Positions 1 through 12,384 of a DNA stretch of 33,515 bases are shown piece after piece. The stretch is taken from positions 1 to 33,515 of the forward strand of contig JAGCUA010000055.1 of the NCBI GenBank assembly GCA_017963125.1, written 5' to 3'. The DNA is from a bacterium. GTDB lineage: Bacteria > UBP6 > UBA1177. The notes beneath the pieces are model-generated. The model made no database searches, had not been told where the DNA came from, and saw only the letters and a program-made list of their open reading frames with translations. Position numbers and translations under genes: made by a program. Position 1 is the stretch's first letter, and each line of letters starts with the position of its first letter.

Positions 1-298
1 GGGAAGCATCACTCCTCACACGAAATTCATGGGCGAGTGCTACGTACTTACGAAGGATGAAGGCGGACGTCATACCCCGTTCTTCACAGGCTACAGACCG
101 CAGTTCTTCTTCAGAACGACAGACGTAACCGGAACACTTGAACTTCCGGAAGGAGTAAAGATGGTAATGCCGGGCGACAACGTAACGATCAACGTAAACC
201 TTATAGTTCCGATCGCGATGGACGAAGGTCTCCGCTTCGCAATCAGAGAAGGCGGCAGAACGGTCGGTGCAGGCGTCGTTTCCAAGATAATTGAATAG
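1..298 (+). CDS. tuf: Elongation factor Tu, C-terminal fragment (5' end outside window)
   Basis: This is the last 98 or so residues of EF-Tu, the GTPase that delivers aminoacyl-tRNA to the ribosome. The reading frame is open from base 2 and begins with GSITPHTKF, followed by [15 protein letters not shown], which are the signature stretches of the EF-Tu domain 2/3 junction and domain 3. The barrel then continues through MVMPGDNV and ends in [14 protein letters not shown], the usual EF-Tu C-terminus. The GTPase domain lies upstream of the window. The stop is 13 bases before the rpmG start. The tuf-rpmG-tRNA(Trp)-secE order is a common arrangement of this locus in proteobacteria. An ATG at 29 is only an internal methionine. 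Confidence 0.97.
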   Translation, partial: GSITPHTKFMGECYVLTKDEGGRHTPFFTGYRPQFFFRTTDVTGTLELPEGVKMVMPGDNVTINVNLIVPIAMDEGLRFAIREGGRTVGAGVVSKIIE

Positions 299-311
299 TT
301 TGGAGTAAAAA

Positions 312-488
312 ATGGGTTCTAAGAAAAAAGTCGGTGCAAGAGTTAAAATCGCTCTTTGTTGTTCTGAGTGTAAGAGAAAAAATTACACGACCATGAAGAA
401 CAAAAAGAACACCGCTGATAAAATGGAAATCAAGAAATACTGTCCGTATGACAGAAAACACACTGTTCATAAGGAAGTAAAGGTTTAG
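312..488 (+). CDS. rpmG: 50S ribosomal protein L33 (58 aa)
   Basis: A 58-residue basic protein of the large ribosomal subunit. It starts at ATG 312 after a GGAG at 302-305 and ends at TAG 488. The conserved L33 core is visible: [18 protein letters not shown], then [18 protein letters not shown]33 exists in zinc-binding (two CxxC pairs) and zinc-free forms. This copy has the first pair (C17/C20) but only one Cys of the second pair (C44), with Asp at the expected fourth position (D47). It therefore looks like an intermediate or degenerating zinc ribbon. It lies between tuf and tRNA(Trp), as expected for this operon. Confidence 0.95.
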   Translation: MGSKKKVGARVKIALCCSECKRKNYTTMKNKKNTADKMEIKKYCPYDRKHTVHKEVKV

Positions 489-501
489 TTGGCTGCGAGG
501 C

Positions 502-577
502 AGGTCAGTAGTTCAATTGGTAGAGCATCGGTCTCCAAAACCGGGGGTTGCGGGTTCGATTCCTGCCTGGCCTGCCA
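502..577 (+). tRNA. trnW: tRNA-Trp (anticodon CCA)
   Basis: A 76-nt cloverleaf. The acceptor stem AGGTCAG (502-508) pairs with CTGGCCT (567-573) with one G-U pair. The discriminator G and an encoded CCA end the gene at 577. The D-arm is GTTCAATTGGTAGAGC. The anticodon loop CTCCAAA (533-539) carries CCA at 535-537. The T-arm contains GGTTCGATTCC. The sequence closely resembles the E. coli tRNA-Trp body, and the position between rpmG and secE is common for trnW. It is probably cut out of the tuf-rpmG-secE-nusG transcript. Confidence 0.97.
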
Positions 578-595
578 TTTTTGATTGAGGGTTTT

Positions 596-979
596 ATGAA
601 AAACGGAAAGATAGTCCTTGGGCTTTATACGGTTTTTTTCCTTGTTCTGATGTATTTCATGACGCAGGCTTCCGATGCTTTGCTCGGAATCAGGGCGATT
701 GATATCGCCGATGTCAAACTGCTGTCAGTGCTGCCGGTAAAAAATCTTGTCGGCTTCCTTCTTGCAGCGGGAATCACTTTTTACTTCTGGAAAGGGAAAA
801 AAGGTTTTTACCTTGATGAACTCAACAAGGCGATAGATGAACTTAAAAAAGTCGTAACTCCGACGAAAGAAGAGACGAAAGTCACGACGATTTCGGTTTT
901 TGTATTTGTCGGAATCATGCTGGTTGTCTTTGTCGTTTTCGATCTTATCTGGTCGAATCTTTCCAGATTGATTTATTAA
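596..979 (+). CDS. secE: Protein translocase subunit SecE
   Basis: SecE clamps the SecY channel in the inner membrane. The start chosen is ATG 596, preceded by GAGG at 587-590. An upstream in-frame ATG at 548 lies inside the tRNA and is rejected. The product is 127 aa, the same length as the three-helix E. coli protein, rather than the roughly 60-aa single-helix form. Hydrophobic segments lie near residues 6-26, 45-63 and 97-120. The amphipathic stretch LNKAIDELKKVVTPTKEET before the last helix is the conserved SecE signature region. It sits between tRNA(Trp) and nusG, the canonical secE-nusG pair. Confidence 0.93.
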   Translation: MKNGKIVLGLYTVFFLVLMYFMTQASDALLGIRAIDIADVKLLSVLPVKNLVGFLLAAGITFYFWKGKKGFYLDELNKAIDELKKVVTPTKEETKVTTISVFVFVGIMLVVFVVFDLIWSNLSRLIY

Positions 980-991
980 GGCGGTCATCCA

Positions 992-1564
992 ATGAAATGG
1001 TATGCAATTCACACTCAGTCAGGTGAAGAAGGCAAGCTTAAAACTGCTATCGAACGGCTGATTGAAGAAAAAGGAATGCAGAGTTCTTTCGGCGAGATTA
1101 TCGTTCCCGAAGTCGAAATAGAAGAGAAGAAGGACGGTAAGGTAAAAGTCGTCAAAAAGAATCTTTATCCCGGATATGTTTTTATCCAGATGGAATTCTC
1201 GGAAGATGCGCTTCTTCTCGTCAAAGAGGTCCCTTTTTCAAGAAAACCGCTTTTCATAGGAGAAAAGAAAAGATTCCAGACCCCGAAACAAAAGCAAAAT
1301 TTTGCTATGCCTATGATTATTACGGAAGCCGAGATCCAGAAAATCAAGAGGATGCTTGAAGAGGGCGAGGTTTCCGGATCTTCCTCTACGATGTACGAGA
1401 AAGGCGAAATGATCCTTATCAAAGATGGTCCTTTCGCTGGTTTTAAGGCAGTTATTGACGACGTAAAGGAAGGAAAAGAAAAGTTAGAAGTTTTGGTTAA
1501 TATTTTTGGGCGTTCTACACCCGTCGAGCTTAACTTCTCGCAGGTTGAGAAGGTTGAGGATTAA
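992..1564 (+). CDS. nusG: Transcription termination/antitermination factor NusG
   Basis: NusG binds the RNA polymerase clamp and links it to Rho or ribosomal S10. The 190-aa product has an N-terminal NGN domain beginning MKWYAIHTQSGEEGKLKTAI, with the typical NLYPGYVFIQMEF. The C-terminal KOW domain contains KGEMILIKDGPFAGFKAVID and ends in VLVNIFGRSTPVELNFSQVE. The segment at about residues 78-108, where relatives carry a short PGV-type motif, is longer and unusual here (VPFSRKPLFIGEKKRF and following). The frame is intact and the flanks align, so this looks like a lineage feature rather than a frameshift. It starts 12 bases after the secE stop. Confidence 0.96.
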   Translation: MKWYAIHTQSGEEGKLKTAIERLIEEKGMQSSFGEIIVPEVEIEEKKDGKVKVVKKNLYPGYVFIQMEFSEDALLLVKEVPFSRKPLFIGEKKRFQTPKQKQNFAMPMIITEAEIQKIKRMLEEGEVSGSSSTMYEKGEMILIKDGPFAGFKAVIDDVKEGKEKLEVLVNIFGRSTPVELNFSQVEKVED

Positions 1565-1585
1565 CATTTTAAGAGGAGTAAAACA

Positions 1586-2008
1586 ATGGCTAAGAAAGTG
1601 ATCGCAAACGTAAAGTTGCAGATTCCTGCAGCCGCAGCGAATCCGGCTCCTCCCGTTGGTCCTGCACTCGGACAGCACGGCGTAAACATTATGGAGTTCT
1701 GTAAAGCTTTCAACGCAAGAACACAGGAACAGAAAGGCTATGTAATTCCTGTTGTTATTACGATTTACAGCGACAGATCATTCACATTTGTTACAAAAAC
1801 TCCGCCTGCTTCCCAGTTGCTTATGAAAGCATTAGACAAGAGTAAAGGATCCGGGGAGCCCAACAAAAAGAAAATCGGTTCTTTGAAGATGGATCAGATC
1901 GCAGAGATCGCAAAGATGAAACTTGTCGACCTCAATACGACCGATCTTGAAGCTGCAAAACAAATTATCATCGGAACTGCCCGCAGCATGGGCATCACCG
2001 TAGAGTAA
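1586..2008 (+). CDS. rplK: 50S ribosomal protein L11
   Basis: L11 forms the GTPase-associated centre with 23S rRNA and L10/L12. The 140-aa product is of normal length. It starts [20 protein letters not shown] and contains the conserved [25 protein letters not shown] in the N-terminal domain. The RNA-binding C-terminal domain contains KTPPASQLL and [21 protein letters not shown] good ribosome-binding site (GAGGAG) precedes ATG 1586. The gap to nusG is only 21 bases and the gap to rplA is 10 bases, so the genes are probably cotranscribed. I see no room for an L1-binding leader of the E. coli type upstream of rplK. Confidence 0.98.
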   Translation: MAKKVIANVKLQIPAAAANPAPPVGPALGQHGVNIMEFCKAFNARTQEQKGYVIPVVITIYSDRSFTFVTKTPPASQLLMKALDKSKGSGEPNKKKIGSLKMDQIAEIAKMKLVDLNTTDLEAAKQIIIGTARSMGITVE

Positions 2009-2018
2009 GGAGGGAAAA

Positions 2019-2726
2019 ATGGCAGCTTGTGGAAAAAGACTTGCAGATGCAGCTAAAAATTTTGACAGAAACGTTAAGTACACCGTTCAGGAAGCTGTAA
2101 CGATTCTTCAGAAAAGCGCATCCAAAAAATTTGATGAAACGGTTGAACTTGCAGTTAACCTCGGTATCAACGCAAAGAAATCGGATCAGATGGTTAGAGG
2201 TGCTACCGTATTCCCTCACGGTGTCGGCAAAGTCGTAAAAGTTTGCGCAATCGTCCCCGCTGACATGGTTGAGCAGGCTAAGAACGCCGGCGCAGATTTC
2301 TGCGGCAGTGAAGAGCTTATCGACAAAATCATGCAGGAAGAATGGACTGATTTCGACAAACTGGTCACGATTCCGGCAATGATGGGTAAAATCGGTAAAC
2401 TTGGTAAGGTTCTCGGAAGAAAAGGTTTGATGCCGAACCCGAAACTTGGAACTGTCAACAACGACATTACCGCGGCAATCAAACTTGTAAAGGCCGGTCG
2501 TGTTGAGTTTAAAGTCAACAAAGCCGGTGTCCTTTGCTGCATGGTCGGAAAACTCAGCTTCGGTCCCGATAAGATCTATGACAACGTCGTAGAATTTATC
2601 AAAGACCTTCAGAAGCTTAAACCGGCAACGGCAAAAGGCGCATTCATCAAGAAGATCACGATTTCCTGCACGATGGGACCGGGACTCAAACTTGATGAAT
2701 CAGCTCTCGCTAATGAGGCTAAGTAG
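2019..2726 (+). CDS. rplA: 50S ribosomal protein L1
   Basis: L1 forms the mobile L1 stalk at the ribosomal E site. The 235-aa product has the family length and motifs: FDETVELAVNLGINAKKSDQ near the start, and MGKIGKLGKVLGRKGLMPNP with GTVNNDITAAIKLVKAGR in the second domain. The C-terminus has TMGPGLKLDESAL, typical of L1. AGGAGGG at 2007-2013 provides a strong ribosome-binding site overlapping the rplK stop. The stop is followed by the 112-base rplA-rplJ spacer that carries a structured leader. Confidence 0.98.
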   Translation: MAACGKRLADAAKNFDRNVKYTVQEAVTILQKSASKKFDETVELAVNLGINAKKSDQMVRGATVFPHGVGKVVKVCAIVPADMVEQAKNAGADFCGSEELIDKIMQEEWTDFDKLVTIPAMMGKIGKLGKVLGRKGLMPNPKLGTVNNDITAAIKLVKAGRVEFKVNKAGVLCCMVGKLSFGPDKIYDNVVEFIKDLQKLKPATAKGAFIKKITISCTMGPGLKLDESALANEAK

Positions 2727-2740
2727 TTTTTTAATAATCG

Positions 2741-2820
2741 TTTCTGGTCGTAGAAGTCGGGTGCCCAAGGGCTTAATTTCCTGTCTGAGACCTGTCATTG
2801 TTCTTCGATGACCAGAAGTA
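2741..2820 (+). promoter_or_regulatory. L10-type leader RNA upstream of rplJ (autoregulatory structure)
   Basis: The spacer between rplA and rplJ is 112 bases and folds on itself. TTCTGGTC at 2742-2749 is exactly complementary to GACCAGAA at 2810-2817, with a further G-U pair inside. This encloses about 60 bases that contain GCCCAAGGGC and CTGTCTGAGACCTGTC. A long closing stem around a conserved internal region, just ahead of rplJ, matches the known ribosomal protein L10 leader, where the L10(L12)4 complex binds and represses rplJL translation. The assignment rests on position and pairing; a covariance-model search was not possible. Confidence 0.75.
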
Positions 2821-2838
2821 AATTGATGGAGTTGCTTA

Positions 2839-3360
2839 ATGGAAAAAAGCAAAAAACAACAGATCATCGAGGAGATCAAAGATGCACTTTCCAAAGCTTC
2901 GTCATGTGTCGTAATTGATTTCAACGGCGTAAACATGGAGACCTTTACTCCTTTCCGTAAAGAGTGTGCGAAAGAGCAGGTAAGACTGCTTGTCGTAAAG
3001 AACACTCTTGCGAAACACGCAGTAGAAGGAACTCCGTATGAAGGCATCATTCCTTTCCTTTCGGGAATGACGGCACTCGTACTTACAATGGGAGATCAGG
3101 TCAGCGGTGCAAAAGTCGTCAAAAAAATCGCAAAGAAAGACGAGCGTATCGTTGTAAAAGCCGGCGCACTGGATGGGAAAATCCTTTCGGCGAAAGAAGT
3201 GGAAGTCCTCGCAGACCTTCCGAGCAAAGAAGAGCTTCAGGCGAAGCTGCTTGCAACAATGCTTGCTGTTCCTCAGAATTTCGTGCGGCTGCTTAACGCT
3301 GTTCCGCAGACATTCGTCCGCTTGCTTGCTGCATACAAAGACAAACTTGAACAGGCTTAG
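2839..3360 (+). CDS. rplJ: 50S ribosomal protein L10
   Basis: L10 is the base of the ribosomal stalk and carries the L7/L12 dimers. The 173-aa product has the L10 N-terminal rRNA-binding domain (KQQIIEEIKDALSKASSCVV, then FRKECAKEQVRLLVVKNTLA). The C-terminal helix that binds L12 is recognisable in LLNAVPQTFVRLLAAYKDKL. The start at ATG 2839 is preceded by GGAG at 2828-2831. The upstream leader is predicted to control this gene. It is followed 33 bases later by rplL, the usual stoichiometric partner. Confidence 0.97.
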   Translation: MEKSKKQQIIEEIKDALSKASSCVVIDFNGVNMETFTPFRKECAKEQVRLLVVKNTLAKHAVEGTPYEGIIPFLSGMTALVLTMGDQVSGAKVVKKIAKKDERIVVKAGALDGKILSAKEVEVLADLPSKEELQAKLLATMLAVPQNFVRLLNAVPQTFVRLLAAYKDKLEQA

Positions 3361-3393
3361 TTATTATTAATTTTTTGTTTTATGGAGAAAACA

Positions 3394-3762
3394 ATGACAA
3401 AAGAAGAAGTAAAAGAATTCATCAAAGGAATGACCGTTCTCGAACTTTCGGAACTTATTAAAGAACTCGAAGAAGAACTCGGCGTAAGCGCAGCAGCTCC
3501 TGTAGCAGTAGCAGCTGGTCCGGCAGCAGCGGCAGCAGCTCCGGCAGAAGAAAAAACGGAGTTCGATGTTGTTCTTAAATCGGAAGGCGCTAACAAACTT
3601 AACGTCATCAAAGAAGTAAGAACGATCACCGGCCTCGGCCTCAAAGAAGCTAAAGAGCTTGTTGAAGGTCATGGCGTTGTAAAAGAAGGCGTTTCAAAAG
3701 CAGATGCAGAAGCTATCAAAGAGAAACTTGTAGCTGCAGGCGCTGAAATAGAAATTAAGTAA
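3394..3762 (+). CDS. rplL: 50S ribosomal protein L7/L12
   Basis: L7/L12 forms the flexible stalk that recruits translational GTPases. I start it at ATG 3394, because the upstream in-frame ATG at 3382 overlaps the GGAG (3384-3387) that serves as the ribosome-binding site. The product is then 122 aa. It has the N-terminal dimerisation domain ([20 protein letters not shown]), an Ala-rich hinge at about residues 32-50, and the conserved C-terminal domain with [20 protein letters not shown] and [14 protein letters not shown]. The Ala-codon run in the hinge is normal for this protein and not a genomic repeat. Confidence 0.98.
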   Translation: MTKEEVKEFIKGMTVLELSELIKELEEELGVSAAAPVAVAAGPAAAAAAPAEEKTEFDVVLKSEGANKLNVIKEVRTITGLGLKEAKELVEGHGVVKEGVSKADAEAIKEKLVAAGAEIEIK

Positions 3763-3776
3763 GTTGCTGAAAACAT

Positions 3777-3808
3777 TCTGCATTTTTGCAGAGCTCAGTT
3801 GCTTTTTT
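3777..3808 (+). terminator. First hairpin of the rplL-rpoB spacer (possible weak terminator)
   Basis: TCTGCA (3777-3782) pairs with TGCAGA (3787-3792) around a TTTT loop. CTGA (3767-3770) can pair with TCAG (3795-3798) further out. A run of six T begins at 3803. The stem is short and the T-run is ten bases away from it, so this may be a weak terminator or an RNA processing site. It lies immediately upstream of a second, stronger hairpin. Confidence 0.4.
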
Positions 3809-3812
3809 AGTA

Positions 3813-3855
3813 AGGTAAGGCAGTTGTGTGCTGTCTTACCTGCTTTTTTATTTTT
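3813..3855 (+). terminator. Terminator-like attenuator between rplL and rpoB
   Basis: GGTAAGGCAG (3814-3823) pairs with CTGTCTTACC (3831-3840) with one G-U pair, plus an outer A-T pair, around a 7-nt loop. It is followed at once by TG and a T-rich tract (CTTTTTTATTTTT). This is the form of an intrinsic terminator. Because rpoB follows within 60 bases without a clear new promoter, partial termination that lowers rpoBC expression relative to rplJL is the likely role. The E. coli rplL-rpoB spacer is known to carry such an attenuator. Confidence 0.7.
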
Positions 3856-3915
3856 AGCTTACTCGAAATTATTCGGAGTGCCGGAAGATATCAGATACCA
3901 GACAGAGAGGTAATG

Positions 3916-6900
3916 ATGGGAATCTTAGGACAACAGAACTACAGAACGAGAAAATGGTTCGGAAAAGTAGCGAAAAACGTTACTGACATTCCTGATCTTC
4001 TCGAAGTGCAGAAGGCTTCTTTCCAGGATTTGCTCCAGAAAGATGTTGCTCCTGCGGACAGAAAAAAAATCGGCTTGCACAACGCGTTTCTGTCGATTTT
4101 TCCGATAACAAGTTTCAACAACGCCGTTGAGCTTTCGTATTTGGGTTACTCTGTCGGAGAACCTCAATACGATGTCGATGAATGCAAGCTCAGAGGCACG
4201 ACTTACGAGCTTCCTTTGAAAATCAAGGCGGCTCTGGCTTCCTACGATATCGATGAAAACGGGAACAGAAGCAAACTTAACTCCATTACGGAACAGGAGA
4301 TCCATTTCGGTTCGATTCCCTGCATGACGGATTGGGGAACGTTTATCATCAACGGAACGGAGAGGGTTATCGTAAATCAGCTCCACCGTTCTCCCGGAAC
4401 TTTTTTTGACTGCGATAAAAACAAGACGACAAGCGGAAACGAAGTCTATGCTGCAAGGCTTATTCCTTACCACGGCTCGTGGCTTGATTTCGAGTTCGAT
4501 TCCAAAAGACTGCTCTACGTAAAAATAGACAGAAAAAAGAAATTTCTGGCGACTATTTTCCTGAAAGCGTGGGGTTATACGACTCAGGATATAGTTTCTG
4601 CCTTTTATATACCCGAAAAAATCTCGGTTCATGACGGCGCTCTTGCAAAAGTCGTCTCCCGAGATGACGAAAATCTTTCAAAACAGAAGGTTCCTGTTGA
4701 CGTTATAGGACCTGAAGACAAGGAACTTGCGAAAGAAGGTAAAAAATTTTCTACCGGTATCATGAAGAAATTGGAGGCTGCCGGCATCAACGAGATCGCT
4801 CTTCCGGCTGAATATATTCTCGGAAAGCGTCTTTATGCGCCTGTTGCTGATCCGAAAACGGGCGAAGTCTTTGCAAATGTAAACGACGAGATAAATGCAA
4901 CCCTTCTCGACAATATAATTAAGAAAGGAGTTCAGGAATTTTCGATAATCTACTTCGAAAACATGAACTATTCGCCCTATCTTTCCAATACTCTGAAAGC
5001 CGATAAAACCAATTCTCAGGAAGATGCTCTGTTTGAGATCTACAAAATGATGGTTCCGTCGAATCCCGTAAGATCTGATGTCGCACGCGGATATTTCAAT
5101 GCGCTTTTCCTTAATCCGGAAAACTACGACCTCAGTGAAGTCGGCCGTCTGAGAATGAACTACAAGTTTAAAGAGGATGTGCCTCTTTCTAACAGACAGC
5201 TTAGAAAGGAAGATGTCCTGAATTCGGTCGTCTGCCTTCTCGAACTCACTGACGGAAGAGGCAGGATCGACGATATCGACCACCTCGGAAACAGAAGAGT
5301 CCGTCTTGTAGGCGAACTTCTCGAAGACGTTTTCAAGACCGGTCTTCTCAAGATGTCGCACAGCATTAAGGAAAAAATTGCCGGCGGATCTACCGAGAAC
5401 AACCAGTCTCCGTATGAAGTTATAAGTTACAAACAGGTTTCCGCTGTTCTGAAAGAATTCTTTACCGGAGGTCAGCTCAGCCAGTTCATGGATCACACGA
5501 ACGTTCTTTCCGAAATGACCCACAAAAGAAGACTTTCAGCGCTCGGTCCCGGCGGTTTGACGCGTGATCATGCAGGTTATGATGTCCGAGACGTTCACAG
5601 AACGCACTATGGCAGAATCTGTCCTGTTGAAACACCCGAAGGTCCGAACGTAGGTCTTATCGTTTCTCTTACGACTTTTGCGAGAATCGATCAGTTCGGA
5701 TATATCGAAACTCCGTACAGAGTCGTCAAAAACTGCAAAGTCACGGATGAAGTTGTTTATCTTGATGCAATAAAAGAGGAAAATGAGGTTATCGTTCCTT
5801 CTTCGGTAAAACTTGACGAGAAAGGAATGATCGTTGACGAAATCGTCAATGCAAGAGTTATCGGCGAAGTTGCCAGAGTTCCAAGAGAACAAGTTACTTT
5901 GGTAGACCTCGTTCCTGTCCAGCTCGTCTCCGTTTCAGCAGCTCTTATCCCGTTCCTTGAGCACGATGATGCAAACAGAGCTTTGATGGGTTCCAACATG
6001 CAGCGTCAGGCTGTTCCGCTGATCAAAACGGATGCTCCGCTCGTAGGTACCGGCATGGAAAAGTATGTCGCGAGAGACTCTGGTTATACTCTTTTCGCGC
6101 AGCGTGACGGCACGGTCGTAAAAGTCGATTCGAGCAGGATCGTTGTCAAGATCGAAGAAGACAACAATGTCGATGTCGATATTTACAACCTTATCAAGTT
6201 CAAACGTTCCAACCAGAATACTGCAATAAACCAGCGTCCTGTCGTTTCGGTAGGTGACTTTGTCAGAAAAGGCGATGTCATTGCCGACGGTCCCGCTATC
6301 AACCGCGGCGAACTTGCGCTCGGCAAGAACGTTCTTATCGCTTTCATGCCGTGGAACGGCTACAACTACGAGGACTCGGTCCTTATCAACCGCAGACTTC
6401 TCAAAGACGACTACTACACGTCAGTACACATCGAGGAATTTGTCTGCGAAGCGAGAGACACCAAGCGCGGCCCGGAAGAAATCACGGCCGATATTCCTAA
6501 CGCATCCGACGAGATTTTGAGAAAGCTCGACGAGAGCGGTATCATCAGGATCGGTCAGAAGATAAAACCCGGCGACATTCTTGTCGGCAAGGTCACGCCG
6601 AAAGGCGAGACGGTACTCACTCCCGAAGAAAAGCTCCTCAGAGCAATATTCGGCGAGAAAGCGGGTGACGTAAAAGACAATTCGCTTTACGTCCATCCCG
6701 GTACGGAAGGTGTCGTAATCGATACGAGGATCTTCTCGAGAAAGGGTGTCAAGAAAGACAACCGCATAAAAGAGCAGATGCAGGAGCAGATGGATTCCGT
6801 CAAGAGAAACCGCGACGATGAAGTCCGCATTATCGAAAAGCATACTTACGAACTTATCAGAAAGATGTTCGTAGGCAAAAAGACCGATGCTGATCTCAAA

Positions 6901-8022
6901 AATGAAAAGGATGCTGTTATAGTCAAGAAAGGAACTGAACTTACTGCTGAGATCCTTGAAACTATTCCGGAAGGCGTTATCGGCGCAATCAGCGTAAAAG
7001 ACAGAGAAGTCCTCAAGACTGCAAAAGAGCTTCTTCTCAATATGGGCAGAAAGGTCGATACTGTCAGAAAGATCTACGACAACAAAATGAAGCAGATCTC
7101 GCGTGACGACGATCTTACTCCCGGCGTTGTAAAATCGGTTAAGGTTTTCGTTGCTGTAAAGAGAAAACTTTCGGTAGGCGACAAAATGTCGGGCCGTCAC
7201 GGAAATAAAGGTGTCGTTTCGATGCTTCTTCCGGAAGAGGATGTTCCCTACATGGAAGACGGCAGAACGGTCGACATCGTTCTTAACCCGCTCGGCGTTC
7301 CCAGCCGTATGAACATCGGACAGATTTTCGAAGTTCATCTCGGTCTCGGTGCAAGAAAGCTCGGAGAGCAGATCAACCGCTATCTCGAGGAGAACTACGG
7401 TGTAGACAAGCTCAGAGCAAAACTCAAAGAGATCCTTGATCCGAGTCCCGAAGTTTCAAAACTTATAGATGAAGCTTCTGAAGACGATGTCCGCAGTTTC
7501 ATTAAATCAATGAAAGGCGGAATCTACACGGCTACACCCGTTTTCGACGGTGCGCAGGAATCGGAGATCAGACAGATCCTCAAGAACACTGGAGAAAGGG
7601 AAAACGGCAAAATGATACTTTTCGACGGCAGAACGGGCGAACCTTTCGAATCCGATGTAACTGTCGGCGTCATGTACTTCCTCAAACTCCACCACCTTGT
7701 TGACGAGAAAGTCCATGCAAGAAGCACTGGTCCTTACTCGCTCGTTACTCAGCAGCCTCTCGGCGGTAAAGCGCAGTTCGGCGGCCAGAGACTCGGTGAA
7801 ATGGAGGTCTGGGCACTCGGTGCATACGGCGCAGCTTACTGTTTGCAGGAATTCCTTACCGTAAAATCTGACGATGTCGAAGGAAGAAAGAAACTTTACG
7901 AAGCTATCGTCCGCGGCAAGACCAAATACGAAATGGGAATTCCGGCATCGTTCTCCGTTCTCGTAAAAGAGATGCAGAGCCTCTGCCTTAACGTAAATTT
8001 GATTGAAGACAACAACAGATAG
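3916..8022 (+). CDS. rpoB: DNA-directed RNA polymerase subunit beta
   Basis: RpoB is the large catalytic subunit of RNA polymerase and the rifampicin target. The frame is open from 3826, but that region is the attenuator hairpin. I choose ATG 3916, five bases after AGAGAGG; ATG 3913 is possible but too close to it. The product is 1368 aa, near the proteobacterial size. The rifampicin region reads QLSQFMDHTN (Q520-N529) then THKRRLSALGPGG. The residues equivalent to E. coli D516, H526 and S531 (here D526, H536, S541) are conserved, so no resistance substitution is seen at those positions. The C-terminus has KAQFGGQRLGEMEVWALGAYGA. It is followed by rpoC after 9 bases. Confidence 0.98.
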   Translation: MGILGQQNYRTRKWFGKVAKNVTDIPDLLEVQKASFQDLLQKDVAPADRKKIGLHNAFLSIFPITSFNNAVELSYLGYSVGEPQYDVDECKLRGTTYELPLKIKAALASYDIDENGNRSKLNSITEQEIHFGSIPCMTDWGTFIINGTERVIVNQLHRSPGTFFDCDKNKTTSGNEVYAARLIPYHGSWLDFEFDSKRLLYVKIDRKKKFLATIFLKAWGYTTQDIVSAFYIPEKISVHDGALAKVVSRDDENLSKQKVPVDVIGPEDKELAKEGKKFSTGIMKKLEAAGINEIALPAEYILGKRLYAPVADPKTGEVFANVNDEINATLLDNIIKKGVQEFSIIYFENMNYSPYLSNTLKADKTNSQEDALFEIYKMMVPSNPVRSDVARGYFNALFLNPENYDLSEVGRLRMNYKFKEDVPLSNRQLRKEDVLNSVVCLLELTDGRGRIDDIDHLGNRRVRLVGELLEDVFKTGLLKMSHSIKEKIAGGSTENNQSPYEVISYKQVSAVLKEFFTGGQLSQFMDHTNVLSEMTHKRRLSALGPGGLTRDHAGYDVRDVHRTHYGRICPVETPEGPNVGLIVSLTTFARIDQFGYIETPYRVVKNCKVTDEVVYLDAIKEENEVIVPSSVKLDEKGMIVDEIVNARVIGEVARVPREQVTLVDLVPVQLVSVSAALIPFLEHDDANRALMGSNMQRQAVPLIKTDAPLVGTGMEKYVARDSGYTLFAQRDGTVVKVDSSRIVVKIEEDNNVDVDIYNLIKFKRSNQNTAINQRPVVSVGDFVRKGDVIADGPAINRGELALGKNVLIAFMPWNGYNYEDSVLINRRLLKDDYYTSVHIEEFVCEARDTKRGPEEITADIPNASDEILRKLDESGIIRIGQKIKPGDILVGKVTPKGETVLTPEEKLLRAIFGEKAGDVKDNSLYVHPGTEGVVIDTRIFSRKGVKKDNRIKEQMQEQMDSVKRNRDDEVRIIEKHTYELIRKMFVGKKTDADLKNEKDAVIVKKGTELTAEILETIPEGVIGAISVKDREVLKTAKELLLNMGRKVDTVRKIYDNKMKQISRDDDLTPGVVKSVKVFVAVKRKLSVGDKMSGRHGNKGVVSMLLPEEDVPYMEDGRTVDIVLNPLGVPSRMNIGQIFEVHLGLGARKLGEQINRYLEENYGVDKLRAKLKEILDPSPEVSKLIDEASEDDVRSFIKSMKGGIYTATPVFDGAQESEIRQILKNTGERENGKMILFDGRTGEPFESDVTVGVMYFLKLHHLVDEKVHARSTGPYSLVTQQPLGGKAQFGGQRLGEMEVWALGAYGAAYCLQEFLTVKSDDVEGRKKLYEAIVRGKTKYEMGIPASFSVLVKEMQSLCLNVNLIEDNNR

Positions 8023-8031
8023 GAGGATACC

Positions 8032-12333
<4,302 letters not shown>

Positions 12334-12359
12334 AAATTTTGCTCCTTATTGTTGTTGCG

Positions 12360-12384
12360 ACCCCTCTTCGGAGGGGTTTTTTTT
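12360..12384 (+). terminator. Intrinsic terminator of the rpoBC operon
   Basis: ACCCCTC (12360-12366) and GAGGGGT (12371-12377) form a perfect 7-bp GC-rich stem capped by a TTCG tetraloop, followed by a run of eight T (12377-12384). This is a textbook rho-independent terminator ending the ribosomal protein/RNA polymerase operon. Confidence 0.95.

Noticed and set aside
3481..3550. GCA-rich repeat-like tract
   Set aside because: It is the Ala-rich hinge of ribosomal protein L7/L12, normal for the family.
3826..3915. N-terminal extension of rpoB to ATG 3826
   Set aside because: The segment overlaps the attenuator hairpin, has no RpoB similarity, and a good ribosome-binding site places the start at 3916.
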